A stretch of DNA of 9,557 nucleotides from Gammaproteobacteria bacterium (GTDB lineage Bacteria > Pseudomonadota > Gammaproteobacteria > Steroidobacterales > SZUA-146). Positions 1 to 7,773 of this stretch are shown piece by piece. The stretch spans positions 1-9,557 of the forward strand of contig QIGP01000021.1 of assembly GCA_003228965.1 (NCBI GenBank). Direction: 5' to 3'. A model generated the notes under the pieces. It made no database searches, was not told the DNA's origin, and saw only the letters and a program-made list of their open reading frames with translations. The stretch's first letter is position 1, and each line of letters starts with the position of its first letter. The position numbers were made by a program, and so were the translations under genes.

Positions 1-183
1 GGAATTACTGCGTTCGAAAGAGTCGCGCGCAAGCTGCGTAGAACGATTGCTTTGTGAGCGCGTTACGTCAGCTTCAGCAGGCATTGTGGTCGCAGCAGGC
101 GCGCAAGCGCATAGAATTGACAGCGTCGCTGCAGTGCATGCGTAGCGAATGCTGCATCGTTCAATAGAACTCATATTAATCAT
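1..183 (-). CDS. Probable lipoprotein or exported protein, N-terminal fragment cut by window start
   Basis: An open frame on the minus strand runs from ATG at 183-181 (or the in-frame ATG at 174-172) to the window edge without a stop. Counting from the second ATG it has 58 codons. Its N-terminus looks like a secretion signal: a short charged start (MSSIERCSIRY), a small-residue/hydrophobic stretch (ACTAATLSILCACAPAA), then a polar region rich in Ser, Arg and Gln. LCAC (residues 20-23 from the ATG at 174) fits a lipobox, which would put the lipidated Cys at residue 23; cleavage by signal peptidase I after the following Ala residues is the alternative. No strong Shine-Dalgarno precedes either ATG. 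The start lies 67 bases beyond the stop of the PQQ dehydrogenase on the same strand, so co-transcription is possible. The body of the protein is outside the window and no family can be named. That it is coding is inferred from the signal-like N-terminus and the unbroken frame. Confidence 0.5.
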   Translation of the reverse strand, partial: MINMSSIERCSIRYACTAATLSILCACAPAATTMPAEADVTRSQSNRSTQLARDSFERSNS

Positions 184-250
184 TTACGGCACCGGAAGTG
201 ATCTGACTCACCGTGATGTTACAAGGACAGGCCGGACGAATAAACCATCG

Positions 251-2422
251 CTATTTAGCGCCGCTGGCGTCTTTGTAGAATTGTAAGTCTCGCTCGCTAT
301 TGGCTTCTGAAATAATGTAGGCGCGTATCGCTTCTGAGGTTTCTTCATCCAGAAACTGGCTGAAATTACCCATGCCGCGATCGGTGCGCGCGCCTTCACG
401 CACAATGCTGTTCCAGCCGGCTGCTACGCCAAGATACGGCGATTGACGCAGGCTTGGAATCGAGCCGTACGAGACGCCGTGATCGCCGTGACATACGGCG
501 CACTGCAAGACGTAGGCCTTTGCACCTTTGGCAATCACATTTTCAGGGGCTGTAGAGGGTGGTGGTGGAGCCGCAGTGACAACGGTGTTCGGTAGCGCCG
601 GAAGCTGTCCGTCGGCGCCGAGTTTGAACGTCAGTACGCGGCCAACGTTCGGCGCGCCACCAAGAGCAGAAACGCCGCCATAAGCCAGTGCAAACCCACC
701 ACCCCAACCGGAGGCCACGGCAACGAACTGTTCGCCGTTGACCGAATAACTAATGGGTGCAGCAACAATGCCGGTTTGACTAAAGAACTTCCAAAGCTGC
801 TCGCCGCTGGCGGCGTCGTAGGCTGCAAAGTGCGCGTCTGCCGTGCCTTGAAACACCAGGCCGCCAGCAGTTGACAGCAGTCCACCGTTCCACGGGGCTT
901 TGTGTTCGAACGTCCAGGCCGCTTCTTGTTTCACAGGGTCCCAGGCAATAATGCGGCCTTTGAACATAGCGCGCACGGCCTTAAAGGTGGCTTCGTCGCT
1001 TGGCAAGGTAGCGAGCGCAAGGTTGGTGCCCGTGTTCCATTTACCAACCTCGTAGTTGTAGTCAGGGTCGTCGGTGTAGGCGAACGGTATTTCTTGCGCG
1101 GGGATGTACACCAGTTTCGTTTGTGGGTTGTACGCCATTGGGTGCCAGTTGTGGCCGCCAAGGGGCCCTGGTAACTGAAAGTAAGGTTTTTTTCCTGGGT
1201 ACCTGGCATCGGGCACTTCAACCGGGCGCCCTGATTCGACGTCAATGTGAGTTGCCCAGTTTGCAGGCACAAAATTATTCGCCGAAATAAACTCTCCGGT
1301 CTTGCGATCTATGACATAGAAGAAGCCGTTTTTGGGAGCCTGCATAATGACTTTGCGTTGATCGCCATCGATGTTGAGGTCGGCCAGAATCATATGTTGA
1401 GTTGCGGTGAAGTCCCAGGTTTCGCCAGGCGTTGTTTGGTAGTGCCATACGTATTCGCCCGTGTCGGGATTAATCGCCACGATGGATGACAAAAACAAAT
1501 TGTCACCGCCCCCCGGGCTACGCAAATCCTGATTCCACGGTGAGCCGTTGCCTACACCAACGTAAAGAAGGTCGAGTTCGGGGTCGTAGGCCATGGAGTC
1601 CCACGCGGTGCCACCGCCGCCTGCTTTCCACCATTCACCGTTCCATGTTTTCGCGGCCATTTCCATGGCTTTGTCTTCAAAGCCGTTTTCAGGATTGCCA
1701 GGAACCGTGAAAAAGCGCCACGTCATTTCGCCCGTGTCTGCAGCGTAAGCAGATACATAGCCGCGTACGCCGAATTCAGCACCACCGTTGCCGATGATGA
1801 CATTACCTTTCACTACACGTGGAGCGCCGGTGATGGAGTAGGGCAAGGAGAGGTCCACAGTTAGCACGTCCCAGTTGGCCTTGCCGGTGTCCTTGTTAAT
1901 GGCGATAAGTCGGCCATCAATGGTGCCGGTGAATACTTGATTGCCCCAAAGCGCAACGCCGCGATTGACCGCATCACAGCACAGCAGCGAGGCGCGTGAT
2001 TTGTCGACTTCAGGATCGTACGTCCAAATGAGTTCGCCCGTTTTGGCGTTGAGTGCGTGCACAATATTCCAGGTTACCGTGACGTACATTACGCCATTGT
2101 GAACGATAGGTGTGGCTTCAATACCGCGACTTACGCCCAAATCGAATGACCAGTCGAGCCCGAGTTGCTTAACGTTGTCGGTACTGACTTTGCCAAGAGG
2201 AGAGTGGCGTTGTTCGGAGTAGGTGCGGCCATGAGTTAACCATTCGCCGGGCGTGGCATCGGCATTGATAATGTTGGCCGAGCTTATGTTGGTTGACTGT
2301 TTTGACGAGGTAGCCGCTTCGCTTACTTCGTTCGAGTTTGCCTCGTTGGTTTTTTGACTGCAGCCTGCCAGTACCAACAAAACAGTAATTAAGGGCAGGC
2401 CAAAGCGATGGGTTAAAGTCAC
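251..2422 (-). CDS. PQQ-dependent quinohemoprotein alcohol dehydrogenase (type II-like), lipoprotein
   Basis: It oxidises alcohols to aldehydes outside the cytoplasm with pyrroloquinoline quinone and Ca2+, passing electrons through its own heme c. From the GTG at 2422 the product is 723 residues, normal for quinohemoprotein ADHs. A signal peptide with lipobox LAGC gives Cys21, followed by Ser. A polar spacer leads to a PQQ propeller (about 60-600) with the adjacent Cys pair LCCDA (148-149), GGAEFG (Glu216) and GNGSPWN (Asn292) as likely Ca2+/PQQ ligands, the WD of TAWDS, and TWDFT with the probable catalytic base Asp337. A Pro-rich linker (APPPPSTAP) precedes a cytochrome c domain with CAVCH (641-645) and the likely axial Met684 in RGMGNF. 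The GTG is preferred because GGAG lies 7 bases upstream; a TTG at 2452 would add ten residues without a Shine-Dalgarno. No PQQ biosynthesis gene is in the window. The substrate (small alcohol, polyol, cyclic or polymeric alcohol) cannot be told from sequence. Confidence 0.95.
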   Translation of the reverse strand: MTLTHRFGLPLITVLLVLAGCSQKTNEANSNEVSEAATSSKQSTNISSANIINADATPGEWLTHGRTYSEQRHSPLGKVSTDNVKQLGLDWSFDLGVSRGIEATPIVHNGVMYVTVTWNIVHALNAKTGELIWTYDPEVDKSRASLLCCDAVNRGVALWGNQVFTGTIDGRLIAINKDTGKANWDVLTVDLSLPYSITGAPRVVKGNVIIGNGGAEFGVRGYVSAYAADTGEMTWRFFTVPGNPENGFEDKAMEMAAKTWNGEWWKAGGGGTAWDSMAYDPELDLLYVGVGNGSPWNQDLRSPGGGDNLFLSSIVAINPDTGEYVWHYQTTPGETWDFTATQHMILADLNIDGDQRKVIMQAPKNGFFYVIDRKTGEFISANNFVPANWATHIDVESGRPVEVPDARYPGKKPYFQLPGPLGGHNWHPMAYNPQTKLVYIPAQEIPFAYTDDPDYNYEVGKWNTGTNLALATLPSDEATFKAVRAMFKGRIIAWDPVKQEAAWTFEHKAPWNGGLLSTAGGLVFQGTADAHFAAYDAASGEQLWKFFSQTGIVAAPISYSVNGEQFVAVASGWGGGFALAYGGVSALGGAPNVGRVLTFKLGADGQLPALPNTVVTAAPPPPSTAPENVIAKGAKAYVLQCAVCHGDHGVSYGSIPSLRQSPYLGVAAGWNSIVREGARTDRGMGNFSQFLDEETSEAIRAYIISEANSERDLQFYKDASGAK

Positions 2423-2494
2423 GTTCCTGCTCCAGCAAATGGGTAAATCCAATGGCCCAGATTTTTTGACGAAATAGGGGCGTTAACCTGTGGG

Positions 2495-2521
2495 CATGAT
2501 CGCGTATAAACACATGATCGC
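2495..2521 (-). promoter_or_regulatory. 9-bp direct repeat around a -10-like box upstream of the PQQ dehydrogenase
   Basis: On the minus strand GCGATCATG occurs twice (2521-2513 and 2503-2495), 18 bases apart start to start, with TGTTTATAC between. TATACG in this interval resembles a sigma-70 -10 box and lies about 80 bases upstream of the dehydrogenase GTG. No good -35 box sits 16-18 bases upstream, which would suit an activator-dependent promoter. Direct repeats close to two helical turns apart are a common operator layout, but no regulator is encoded here and the repeat could be chance. The rest of the 2423-2651 gap shows no clear terminator for xseA. Confidence 0.3.
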
Positions 2522-2556
2522 TAAACAGGGATAGTTCGATTTGAATACTGACTACT

Positions 2557-2649
2557 TTAGGCGGCAACCACCGGTTTTGCTAACCAGTTGACGAAGTTGA
2601 CTGGCTTGCGTACGTCCTTACCTACGGGTTGAGCCGTTAGATCGTGCAT
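2557..2649 (-). CDS. Possible 30-residue small ORF directly after xseA
   Basis: An ATG starts 2 bases after the xseA TAG and reads 30 codons to TAA. The predicted peptide begins MHDLTAQPVG and ends in a basic and hydrophobic stretch with a repeated KPV (KPVNFVNWLAKPV). The spacing would allow translation by ribosomes ending on xseA, but no Shine-Dalgarno is visible. It is not PqqA-like (no Glu-x-x-x-Tyr motif) and is too short for XseB, the exonuclease VII small subunit. A frame this short stays open by chance fairly often, so the claim rests on its position alone. I recognise no family. Confidence 0.2.
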   Translation of the reverse strand: MHDLTAQPVGKDVRKPVNFVNWLAKPVVAA

Positions 2650-2651
2650 GA

Positions 2652-4031
2652 CTACTTGCTGCTGTCTTCATGAGTAGCTGTAACGGTGGCGTCGGCTGTG
2701 CCCTTCGCCAGTCGTACCGATATGGCGTCTTGAGCAGACAGCTGAGCCGCATCAGTAACCAGGCGGGAGTCGTGCATGACAATGGCATAGCCGCGTTCGA
2801 GCGTCGCCTGAGGGCCCACACTATTGAGTTTGGCTGAAGCCAGTGCAAGTCGAGACTTGAGGTGTTCAAGGTGACGACTCATGGCCTGATTTAGCTGTTG
2901 GCTCGAGCGTTCAAGCGATGACGCCGAACGCAGCAGGGCGTGCTGTGGAGATCTTGATTGCAACCTCGCAAAGATTGAAGACAAGCGCTGCGTGCGCTGG
3001 GCTAGCTGAATTTTGATTAGTCCTCGCAAACGGCCATCCAAATCGTCCAGTCGGAGCAGGTGTTGCGCAATCTGGCGGTCGGGACGGACCTGCTGGTGCC
3101 TGCCAGCTAGCCATTTAAGAGTCTCCTGGGCGTCCTCCATGAAGCTGAACAGACTGCGTTGAAGTCGGCGACGCAAACTGGCCAGGCGCAAGACCCAGTC
3201 TTCGGCGTCAGGCACCACAAGTTCAGCGGCGGCAGACGGCGTTGGCGCGCGCAGGTCGGCAACAAAGTCCGAAATAGTAATGTCGGTTTCATGTCCTACC
3301 GCACTAACGATTGGAATAGAGCAGGCGTATATGGCCCTGGCAACCGCCTCTTCATTAAATGGCCAGAGATCTTCGATCGAGCCGCCTCCGCGGGCGAGAA
3401 TGAGTACATCACAGTCGCGGCGCTCATTGGCAAGCTCTAGGGCCTTCACGATTTGAGGAGCCGCATTGTCACCCTGGACGGCCACCGGGTAGATGCGCAC
3501 TGGAATGCCCGGAAAGCGCCTGTTCAGGACGTTGAGAATATCCTTAACCGCGGCTCCTGTAGGTGAGGTGATAAGCCCAATTCGGCCTGGCATGGCAGGT
3601 AGCGGGAGCTTGGTGTCTTCACTAAACAGCCCCTCCTGATCCAGTTTGCGCTTGAGTGCTTCAAACTGCTTCTGCAGTGCTCCGACCCCGGCGTCCTGGA
3701 TATTTTCCGTAATTAGCTGGTAGTCACCCCGCGCTTCATACAGGCTCACCCGTCCTCTGACCACGACGGCCATGCCATCTCGAGGCTCTATTTGCGCATA
3801 TTGGTTGCGGTTGCGGAACATGGCGCAGCGAATCTGCGCGCCCTTGTCTTTTAGGGTGAAGTACCAGTGGCCTGAGGCAGGGCGGGCTATGTTGGACAGC
3901 TCTCCCTCTACCCAGGTCATAGAAAGCCCGGTTTCCAGTAGGCGTCGTGCTTCTAGGTTGAGCTGCGTTACGCTCAGGACTTTGCGCTCAGGGTTCGATT
4001 TGAGGCCATATCTGTCCATCGTGTGCATCAT
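2652..4031 (-). CDS. xseA: Exodeoxyribonuclease VII large subunit
   Basis: XseA is the catalytic subunit of cytoplasmic exonuclease VII, which with several copies of XseB degrades single-stranded DNA from both ends to oligonucleotides. From the ATG at 4031 the product is 459 residues, close to the E. coli length. An N-terminal OB-fold (about 15-105) contains WVEGELSN and PASGHWYFTLKD. The catalytic core (about 120-275) carries GLITSPTGAA, ARGGGSIEDLW, SAVGHETD (243-250) and DLRAPTPSAAAE (259-270). A long helical region (about 275-405) is expected to bind XseB, and LERGYAIV closes the protein. The start is uncertain: tandem ATGs at 4031 and 4028, another at 4019 and a TTG at 4055 are all in frame, and none has a strong Shine-Dalgarno (only GGGA 11 bases before 4031). 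xseB is not beside it. The gene diverges from guaB, as in other gammaproteobacteria. Confidence 0.96.
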   Translation of the reverse strand: MMHTMDRYGLKSNPERKVLSVTQLNLEARRLLETGLSMTWVEGELSNIARPASGHWYFTLKDKGAQIRCAMFRNRNQYAQIEPRDGMAVVVRGRVSLYEARGDYQLITENIQDAGVGALQKQFEALKRKLDQEGLFSEDTKLPLPAMPGRIGLITSPTGAAVKDILNVLNRRFPGIPVRIYPVAVQGDNAAPQIVKALELANERRDCDVLILARGGGSIEDLWPFNEEAVARAIYACSIPIVSAVGHETDITISDFVADLRAPTPSAAAELVVPDAEDWVLRLASLRRRLQRSLFSFMEDAQETLKWLAGRHQQVRPDRQIAQHLLRLDDLDGRLRGLIKIQLAQRTQRLSSIFARLQSRSPQHALLRSASSLERSSQQLNQAMSRHLEHLKSRLALASAKLNSVGPQATLERGYAIVMHDSRLVTDAAQLSAQDAISVRLAKGTADATVTATHEDSSK

Positions 4032-4062
4032 ACGCGCGCGCGTCCCAAAGGCCAAAGGTTGG

Positions 4063-4091
4063 TTTACGTGCGACTGTCTACTAGGTATAGT
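4063..4091 (+). promoter_or_regulatory. Sigma-70-type promoter for guaB-guaA-tadA
   Basis: TTTACG (4063-4068, four of six matches to the -35 consensus) and TATAGT (4086-4091, five of six to the -10) are separated by 17 bases. Transcription should begin near 4098, leaving a leader of about 145 bases. The bases just after the -10 box are CGCGGG, a GC-rich discriminator of the kind linked to stringent and growth-rate control, as known for E. coli guaB; that regulation is inferred here. No clear PurR operator palindrome is visible nearby. The -35 box lies about 32 bases from the xseA ATG at 4031, so the divergent promoters must be tightly packed or overlap. Confidence 0.55.
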
Positions 4092-4147
4092 CGCGGGCTA
4101 ATTTTACCCGGCAGCGCGCCGTATCGACGCCGCAATTTCGCCTTATA

Positions 4148-4182
4148 GGTCCGCGGTTTACGCTACGCGGGGCCGACTTTTT
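4148..4182 (+). terminator. Hairpin plus T-run in the guaB leader, possible attenuator
   Basis: GGTCCGCG (4148-4155) pairs with CGCGGGGCC (4166-4174): five perfect inner pairs, one T-G wobble, one bulged G and two outer G-C pairs, around a 10-base loop. Five T's follow at 4178-4182 after a 3-base GAC spacer. This resembles an intrinsic terminator. With no plus-strand gene upstream, a working one would stop transcription inside the guaB leader, about 60 bases before the guaB ATG. The short T-run and the spacer make it a weak example. I see no open leader peptide and no riboswitch fold I recognise. Confidence 0.35.
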
Positions 4183-4242
4183 CGTCTCACTGGGCGGGCC
4201 ATCCTGGCGGCGTCCCGAAACGACGAATCTGGAGAGACTGAA

Positions 4243-5712
4243 ATGCGATTAGAAGAAGAAGCCCTCACGTTTGACGACGTCCTTTTACAGCCCGCTTATT
4301 CAGATGTGCTACCTCGAGACGTTAGTCTGGCGACGAAGCTGACTACCGACATCACCTTGAGCGTGCCGCTCGTCTCAGCTGCCATGGATACGGTGACTGA
4401 AGCGCGTCTGGCCATTGCCCTGGCGCAGGAAGGCGGTATGGGAATTGTGCACAAGAACATGTCCATCGAGGGGCAGGCGCAGGAAGTCTCTCGCGTTAAG
4501 AAATTTGAAAGCGGTGTTATCACCGATCCAATTACGGTCACGCCGAGGCACACGGTTCGCGAAGTATTAGAGCTTACGCGTCGCCACAATATTTCCGGAC
4601 TTCCCGTTGTGGACGGAAAAGAAACGGTAGGCATCGTGACGCGCCGGGACTTGCGTTTTGTAACTGGACTCGACGTGCCGATTACTACGGTAATGACCGG
4701 CAAGAAAGATTTGATTACCGTGAGCGAAAACGCACCGAAAAAAAAAGTTCAGGCGTTGTTGCACAAACACCGTATCGAGAAAGTTCTTGTCGTTAACGAT
4801 AACTTCGAACTGCGCGGCATGATTACCGTTAAGGATTTCGAAAAAGCGTCCGAGTTTCCTAATGCGTGTAAAGACTCGGAAGGTAGCTTGCGCGTTGGCG
4901 CTGCTGTAGGTACAGCTGCTGAAACGCTAGACCGCGTGAGTGCGCTAGTGGATGTAGGAGTTGATGTGATTGTTGTTGATACCAGTCACGGTCATACAAA
5001 AGGTGTGCTCGATACCATCAAGAAACTTAAAAACCTGTACGGCGACTTACAGATCATTGGCGGCAACATAGTGACCGCTGATGCGGCACGTGCCCTGGTC
5101 GATGCAGGCGCCAACGGCGTTAAAGTTGGCATTGGTCCTGGTTCAATTTGTACGACTCGCATGATCGCGGGTGTAGGCGTGCCTCAAGTATCCGCCGTGT
5201 CGACTGTAGCCGCTGAGCTTGCGGCAAGCGGTGTACCGTTGATTGCCGATGGCGGTATTCGTTATTCCGGAGACATTGCCAAGGCGTTGGCCGCCGGAGC
5301 GCATTCGGTGATGATGGGTGGATTGTTTGCAGGCACCGACGAATCGCCGGGCCAGGTAGAGCTTTTTCAAGGTCGCTCTTACAAGTCGTATCGCGGTATG
5401 GGTTCGTTAGGCGCAATGGCCGAGACTCACGGCTCGTCCGATCGCTACTTCCAGGACAAAACAGACGAAATTGAAAAGCTGGTACCGGAAGGTATTGAAG
5501 GGCGTGTACCTTACAAAGGCTCGTTGCTGGCCATTATTCACCAGCTCTTGGGCGGCGTACGCTCTGCCATGGGCTATACAGGTAGTCACAACATTGAGGA
5601 AATGCGTACCAAGCCTCGCTTCGTACGCATTACTAATGCTGGCGTACAGGAAAGTCACGTCCACGACGTAATCATCACCAAAGAAGCTCCCAACTATCGT
5701 TCAAGCCGCTAA
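4243..5712 (+). CDS. guaB: Inosine-5'-monophosphate dehydrogenase
   Basis: GuaB oxidises IMP to XMP with NAD+, the first committed step of guanine nucleotide synthesis, in the cytoplasm. At 489 residues it matches the usual bacterial length and begins with the family signature [13 protein letters not shown]. Two CBS domains, which bind adenine or guanine nucleotides for allosteric control, are inserted at about 92-207. The TIM-barrel holds [11 protein letters not shown] with the catalytic Cys303, [10 protein letters not shown] for phosphate binding, and the mobile flap GSSDRYFQ with Arg401-Tyr402, Arg being the proposed base. The C-terminus has the conserved [14 protein letters not shown] (4231-4236) sits 6 bases before the ATG. 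It is first in a probable guaB-guaA-tadA operon, and guaA follows after 21 bases. No key residue is missing. Confidence 0.98.
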   Translation: MRLEEEALTFDDVLLQPAYSDVLPRDVSLATKLTTDITLSVPLVSAAMDTVTEARLAIALAQEGGMGIVHKNMSIEGQAQEVSRVKKFESGVITDPITVTPRHTVREVLELTRRHNISGLPVVDGKETVGIVTRRDLRFVTGLDVPITTVMTGKKDLITVSENAPKKKVQALLHKHRIEKVLVVNDNFELRGMITVKDFEKASEFPNACKDSEGSLRVGAAVGTAAETLDRVSALVDVGVDVIVVDTSHGHTKGVLDTIKKLKNLYGDLQIIGGNIVTADAARALVDAGANGVKVGIGPGSICTTRMIAGVGVPQVSAVSTVAAELAASGVPLIADGGIRYSGDIAKALAAGAHSVMMGGLFAGTDESPGQVELFQGRSYKSYRGMGSLGAMAETHGSSDRYFQDKTDEIEKLVPEGIEGRVPYKGSLLAIIHQLLGGVRSAMGYTGSHNIEEMRTKPRFVRITNAGVQESHVHDVIITKEAPNYRSSR

Positions 5713-5733
5713 GAAACCGCTAAGGACATACGC

Positions 5734-7311
5734 ATGAGTCAGCCCGATATTCACGCTTCGCGACTTCTGATTCTGGATTTTGGCGGACAATACACTCAAC
5801 TGATTGCAAGGCGCGTGCGCGAAGCGGGTGTGTATTGCGAGATTCATCCGTGGGACGTCGACAATCAGGACGTCATCGATTTTGCGCCCGACGGTATCGT
5901 ACTGTCCGGTGGTCCGGAGTCGGCCATTGGCGACGACGCACCGATTGCGCCGACACACGTCTTTGAAGCCGAAGTGCCGGTACTTGGTATTTGCTACGGC
6001 ATGCAAACTATGGCCGTTCAGTTGGGCGGAACTGTCGAAAGCGGACACGACGCCGAGTTTGGCTACGCGGAGCTTGGCCTGACCGGCCCGTGCGTGTTGT
6101 TCGACGGCTTGGACGATACCAACAACCCCAATCAACCAGCACTTGATGTATGGATGAGTCATGGCGATCGGGTGACTTCTATTCCTGCAGGCTTCGCAAC
6201 TGTAGGTAGCTCCGAAAATGCACCAATTGCTGCCATGTGCGATGCCAGTCGACGTTTCTTCGGCGTGCAGTTCCACCCCGAAGTGACGCACACAAAACAG
6301 GGCGAGACGATACTGTCACGCTTCGTTGTTGACGTATGTGGCTGCGCTCCCTTGTGGACATCGGCCAACATTATTGAAGACAGTATTGCTCAGGTACGCG
6401 CACAGGTCGGCAAAGACCACGTGTTGTTAGGCTTGTCAGGCGGCGTCGATTCGTCGGTGGTTGCGGCCCTGTTAGCTCGTGCTATTGGTGACCAGCTTAT
6501 TTGCGTGTTTGTCGACACTGGCTTGTTGCGCCACCAGGAAGGCGATCAGGTGATGGATACGTTCGCCGAGAACATGGGCGTAAAAGTGATTCGCGTCGAT
6601 GCCTCAGAGCGTTTTTTTGGCGAGCTCAAGGGCGTGACCGACCCTGAAGACAAACGCAAGGTGATCGGCCGCTGCTTCATTGAAATCTTCGATCAGGAAG
6701 CAAAAAAAATCGAAGGCGTTAAGTGGTTGGCGCAAGGCACGATTTACCCCGACGTGATTGAGTCGGCCGGTTCCAAAACGGGCAAAGCAAAAGTGATTAA
6801 GTCACACCACAACGTCGGTGGGCTGCCTGAAAAAATGAACCTCAAACTGGTTGAGCCGCTGCGTGAACTGTTTAAAGACGAAGTGCGCCGACTAGGTATC
6901 GAGCTTGGCCTACCCGAAGAGATGGTCATGCGCCATCCGTTTCCGGGACCAGGTCTTGGCGTGCGCATATTGGGTGAAGTTAGTAAAGAGTTTGCCGGCA
7001 TTTTACGACAGGCCGACCACATTTTGACAAGCGAGCTTCACGCGCACAATTTGTACGACGACGTGAGCCAGGCGTTTGCCGTATTCTTACCTGTGAAGTC
7101 CGTTGGTGTTGTGGGCGACTACCGTAGCTACGACTGGGTGATTTCTCTACGTAGCGTTAACACAATCGACTTTATGACCGCGCACTGGTCGCGATTGCCA
7201 TACGATTTTCTAGACTTGGTGTCACGCCGCATTATCAACGAAGTGACCGGAGTCAGTCGTGTGACGTACGACATTTCGAGTAAACCACCTGCGACTATTG
7301 AGTGGGAGTAG
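5734..7311 (+). CDS. guaA: GMP synthase (glutamine-hydrolysing)
   Basis: GuaA converts XMP to GMP using ATP and the amide nitrogen of glutamine, completing the step begun by GuaB. At 525 residues it equals the E. coli length. The N-terminal class I glutamine amidotransferase (about 8-203) has the oxyanion region LSGGPES, the nucleophile Cys87 in GICYGMQ, and His181 and Glu183 in FHPEV. The ATP pyrophosphatase domain (about 205-400) carries the PP-loop SGGVDSS (235-241). The C-terminal dimerisation domain includes [11 protein letters not shown] and ends in KPPATIEWE, as in E. coli. AAGGA (5722-5726) lies 7 bases before the ATG, and the short gap to guaB implies one transcript. tadA begins 6 bases after its stop. 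All catalytic residues are present. Confidence 0.98.
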   Translation: MSQPDIHASRLLILDFGGQYTQLIARRVREAGVYCEIHPWDVDNQDVIDFAPDGIVLSGGPESAIGDDAPIAPTHVFEAEVPVLGICYGMQTMAVQLGGTVESGHDAEFGYAELGLTGPCVLFDGLDDTNNPNQPALDVWMSHGDRVTSIPAGFATVGSSENAPIAAMCDASRRFFGVQFHPEVTHTKQGETILSRFVVDVCGCAPLWTSANIIEDSIAQVRAQVGKDHVLLGLSGGVDSSVVAALLARAIGDQLICVFVDTGLLRHQEGDQVMDTFAENMGVKVIRVDASERFFGELKGVTDPEDKRKVIGRCFIEIFDQEAKKIEGVKWLAQGTIYPDVIESAGSKTGKAKVIKSHHNVGGLPEKMNLKLVEPLRELFKDEVRRLGIELGLPEEMVMRHPFPGPGLGVRILGEVSKEFAGILRQADHILTSELHAHNLYDDVSQAFAVFLPVKSVGVVGDYRSYDWVISLRSVNTIDFMTAHWSRLPYDFLDLVSRRIINEVTGVSRVTYDISSKPPATIEWE

Positions 7312-7317
7312 GAACCG

Positions 7318-7773
7318 TTGAGTACTGAGCTAGACAAGCGCTTTATGGCAGAGGCCCTTGAGCTTGCCAAAAAGGCGGGGGAGCACGACGAGATCCCTGT
7401 GGGTGCCGTGCTTGTAAGTTCCGGCAAGATTATTGGTCGCGGCTACAACCAGTCTATTCGCCATCATGACTGCTCAGGTCACGCAGAAATCGTAGCGTTT
7501 CGCGACGCAGGAACCCGAACAGGACAGCACCGTTTTCCCGACGCCACGTTGTACTGCACTCTTGAACCCTGCGCGATGTGTGCAGGTGCGATGCTTCACG
7601 CTCGCATAGCCCGCCTTGTCATTGCCACTGACGATCCCAAAGCCGGTGCGGCTGGCAGCGTTATCGATCTGCTTGATCATCCGTCGTTAAATCACAGAGT
7701 GTTGTTGTCGACAGGTTTGTTTGAAGACAAAGCGTCTGCTTTGCTGAAGTCGTTTTTTGAAGTTCGACGCTAG
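7318..7773 (+). CDS. tadA: tRNA-specific adenosine-34 deaminase
   Basis: TadA deaminates adenosine 34 to inosine in the anticodon of tRNA-Arg(ACG), letting one tRNA read CGU, CGC and CGA. At 151 residues it is slightly shorter than E. coli TadA, lacking part of the basic C-terminal tail. It has the zinc deaminase motifs: HAE (His55, zinc ligand; Glu57, proton shuttle) and PCAMC (Cys85 and Cys88, zinc ligands), plus IPVGAVLV and the substrate-side segments GAAGSVIDLL and NHRV. The start is a TTG 6 bases after the guaA stop, preceded by GGGAG and AGGA that overlap the end of guaA, so translation is probably coupled. An in-frame ATG at 7345 would remove the first nine residues, including part of the helix that normally starts the fold. 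Its TAG stop lies inside the left end of a long palindrome. Confidence 0.96.
   Translation: MSTELDKRFMAEALELAKKAGEHDEIPVGAVLVSSGKIIGRGYNQSIRHHDCSGHAEIVAFRDAGTRTGQHRFPDATLYCTLEPCAMCAGAMLHARIARLVIATDDPKAGAAGSVIDLLDHPSLNHRVLLSTGLFEDKASALLKSFFEVRR

Noticed and set aside
184..250. Terminator after the PQQ dehydrogenase
   Set aside because: Only a four-base GTGA/TCAC stem without a T-run; not enough to call.
2169..2567. Minus-strand frame of 132 codons overlapping the start of the PQQ dehydrogenase
   Set aside because: Its translation is unlike any export or enzyme family, and most of it overlaps the dehydrogenase N-terminus in another frame.
2585..2610. Inverted repeat CCAGT/ACTGG as an xseA terminator
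   Set aside because: Only five base pairs with an 11-base loop and no T-run on the minus strand; the similarity stems from a local AGTTGAC direct repeat.
3772..4101. Plus-strand frame of 109 codons spanning the 5' end of xseA and the guaB promoter
   Set aside because: It overlaps the conserved OB-fold of XseA on the other strand and has no family resemblance.
4056..4242. PurR operator upstream of guaB
   Set aside because: I looked for the ACGCAAACGTTTGCGT-type palindrome and found only scattered partial half-sites such as GTTTACG.
4296..4703. Minus-strand frame of 135 codons opposite guaB
   Set aside because: Low-complexity Ser/Thr/Arg-rich translation typical of antisense shadow; the guaB frame is intact and conserved.
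5701..6291. Minus-strand open frame of 196 codons opposite the 5' end of guaA
   Set aside because: It is fully antisense to a clearly conserved guaA, has no recognisable motif and no supporting ribosome site; it is a frame shadow.
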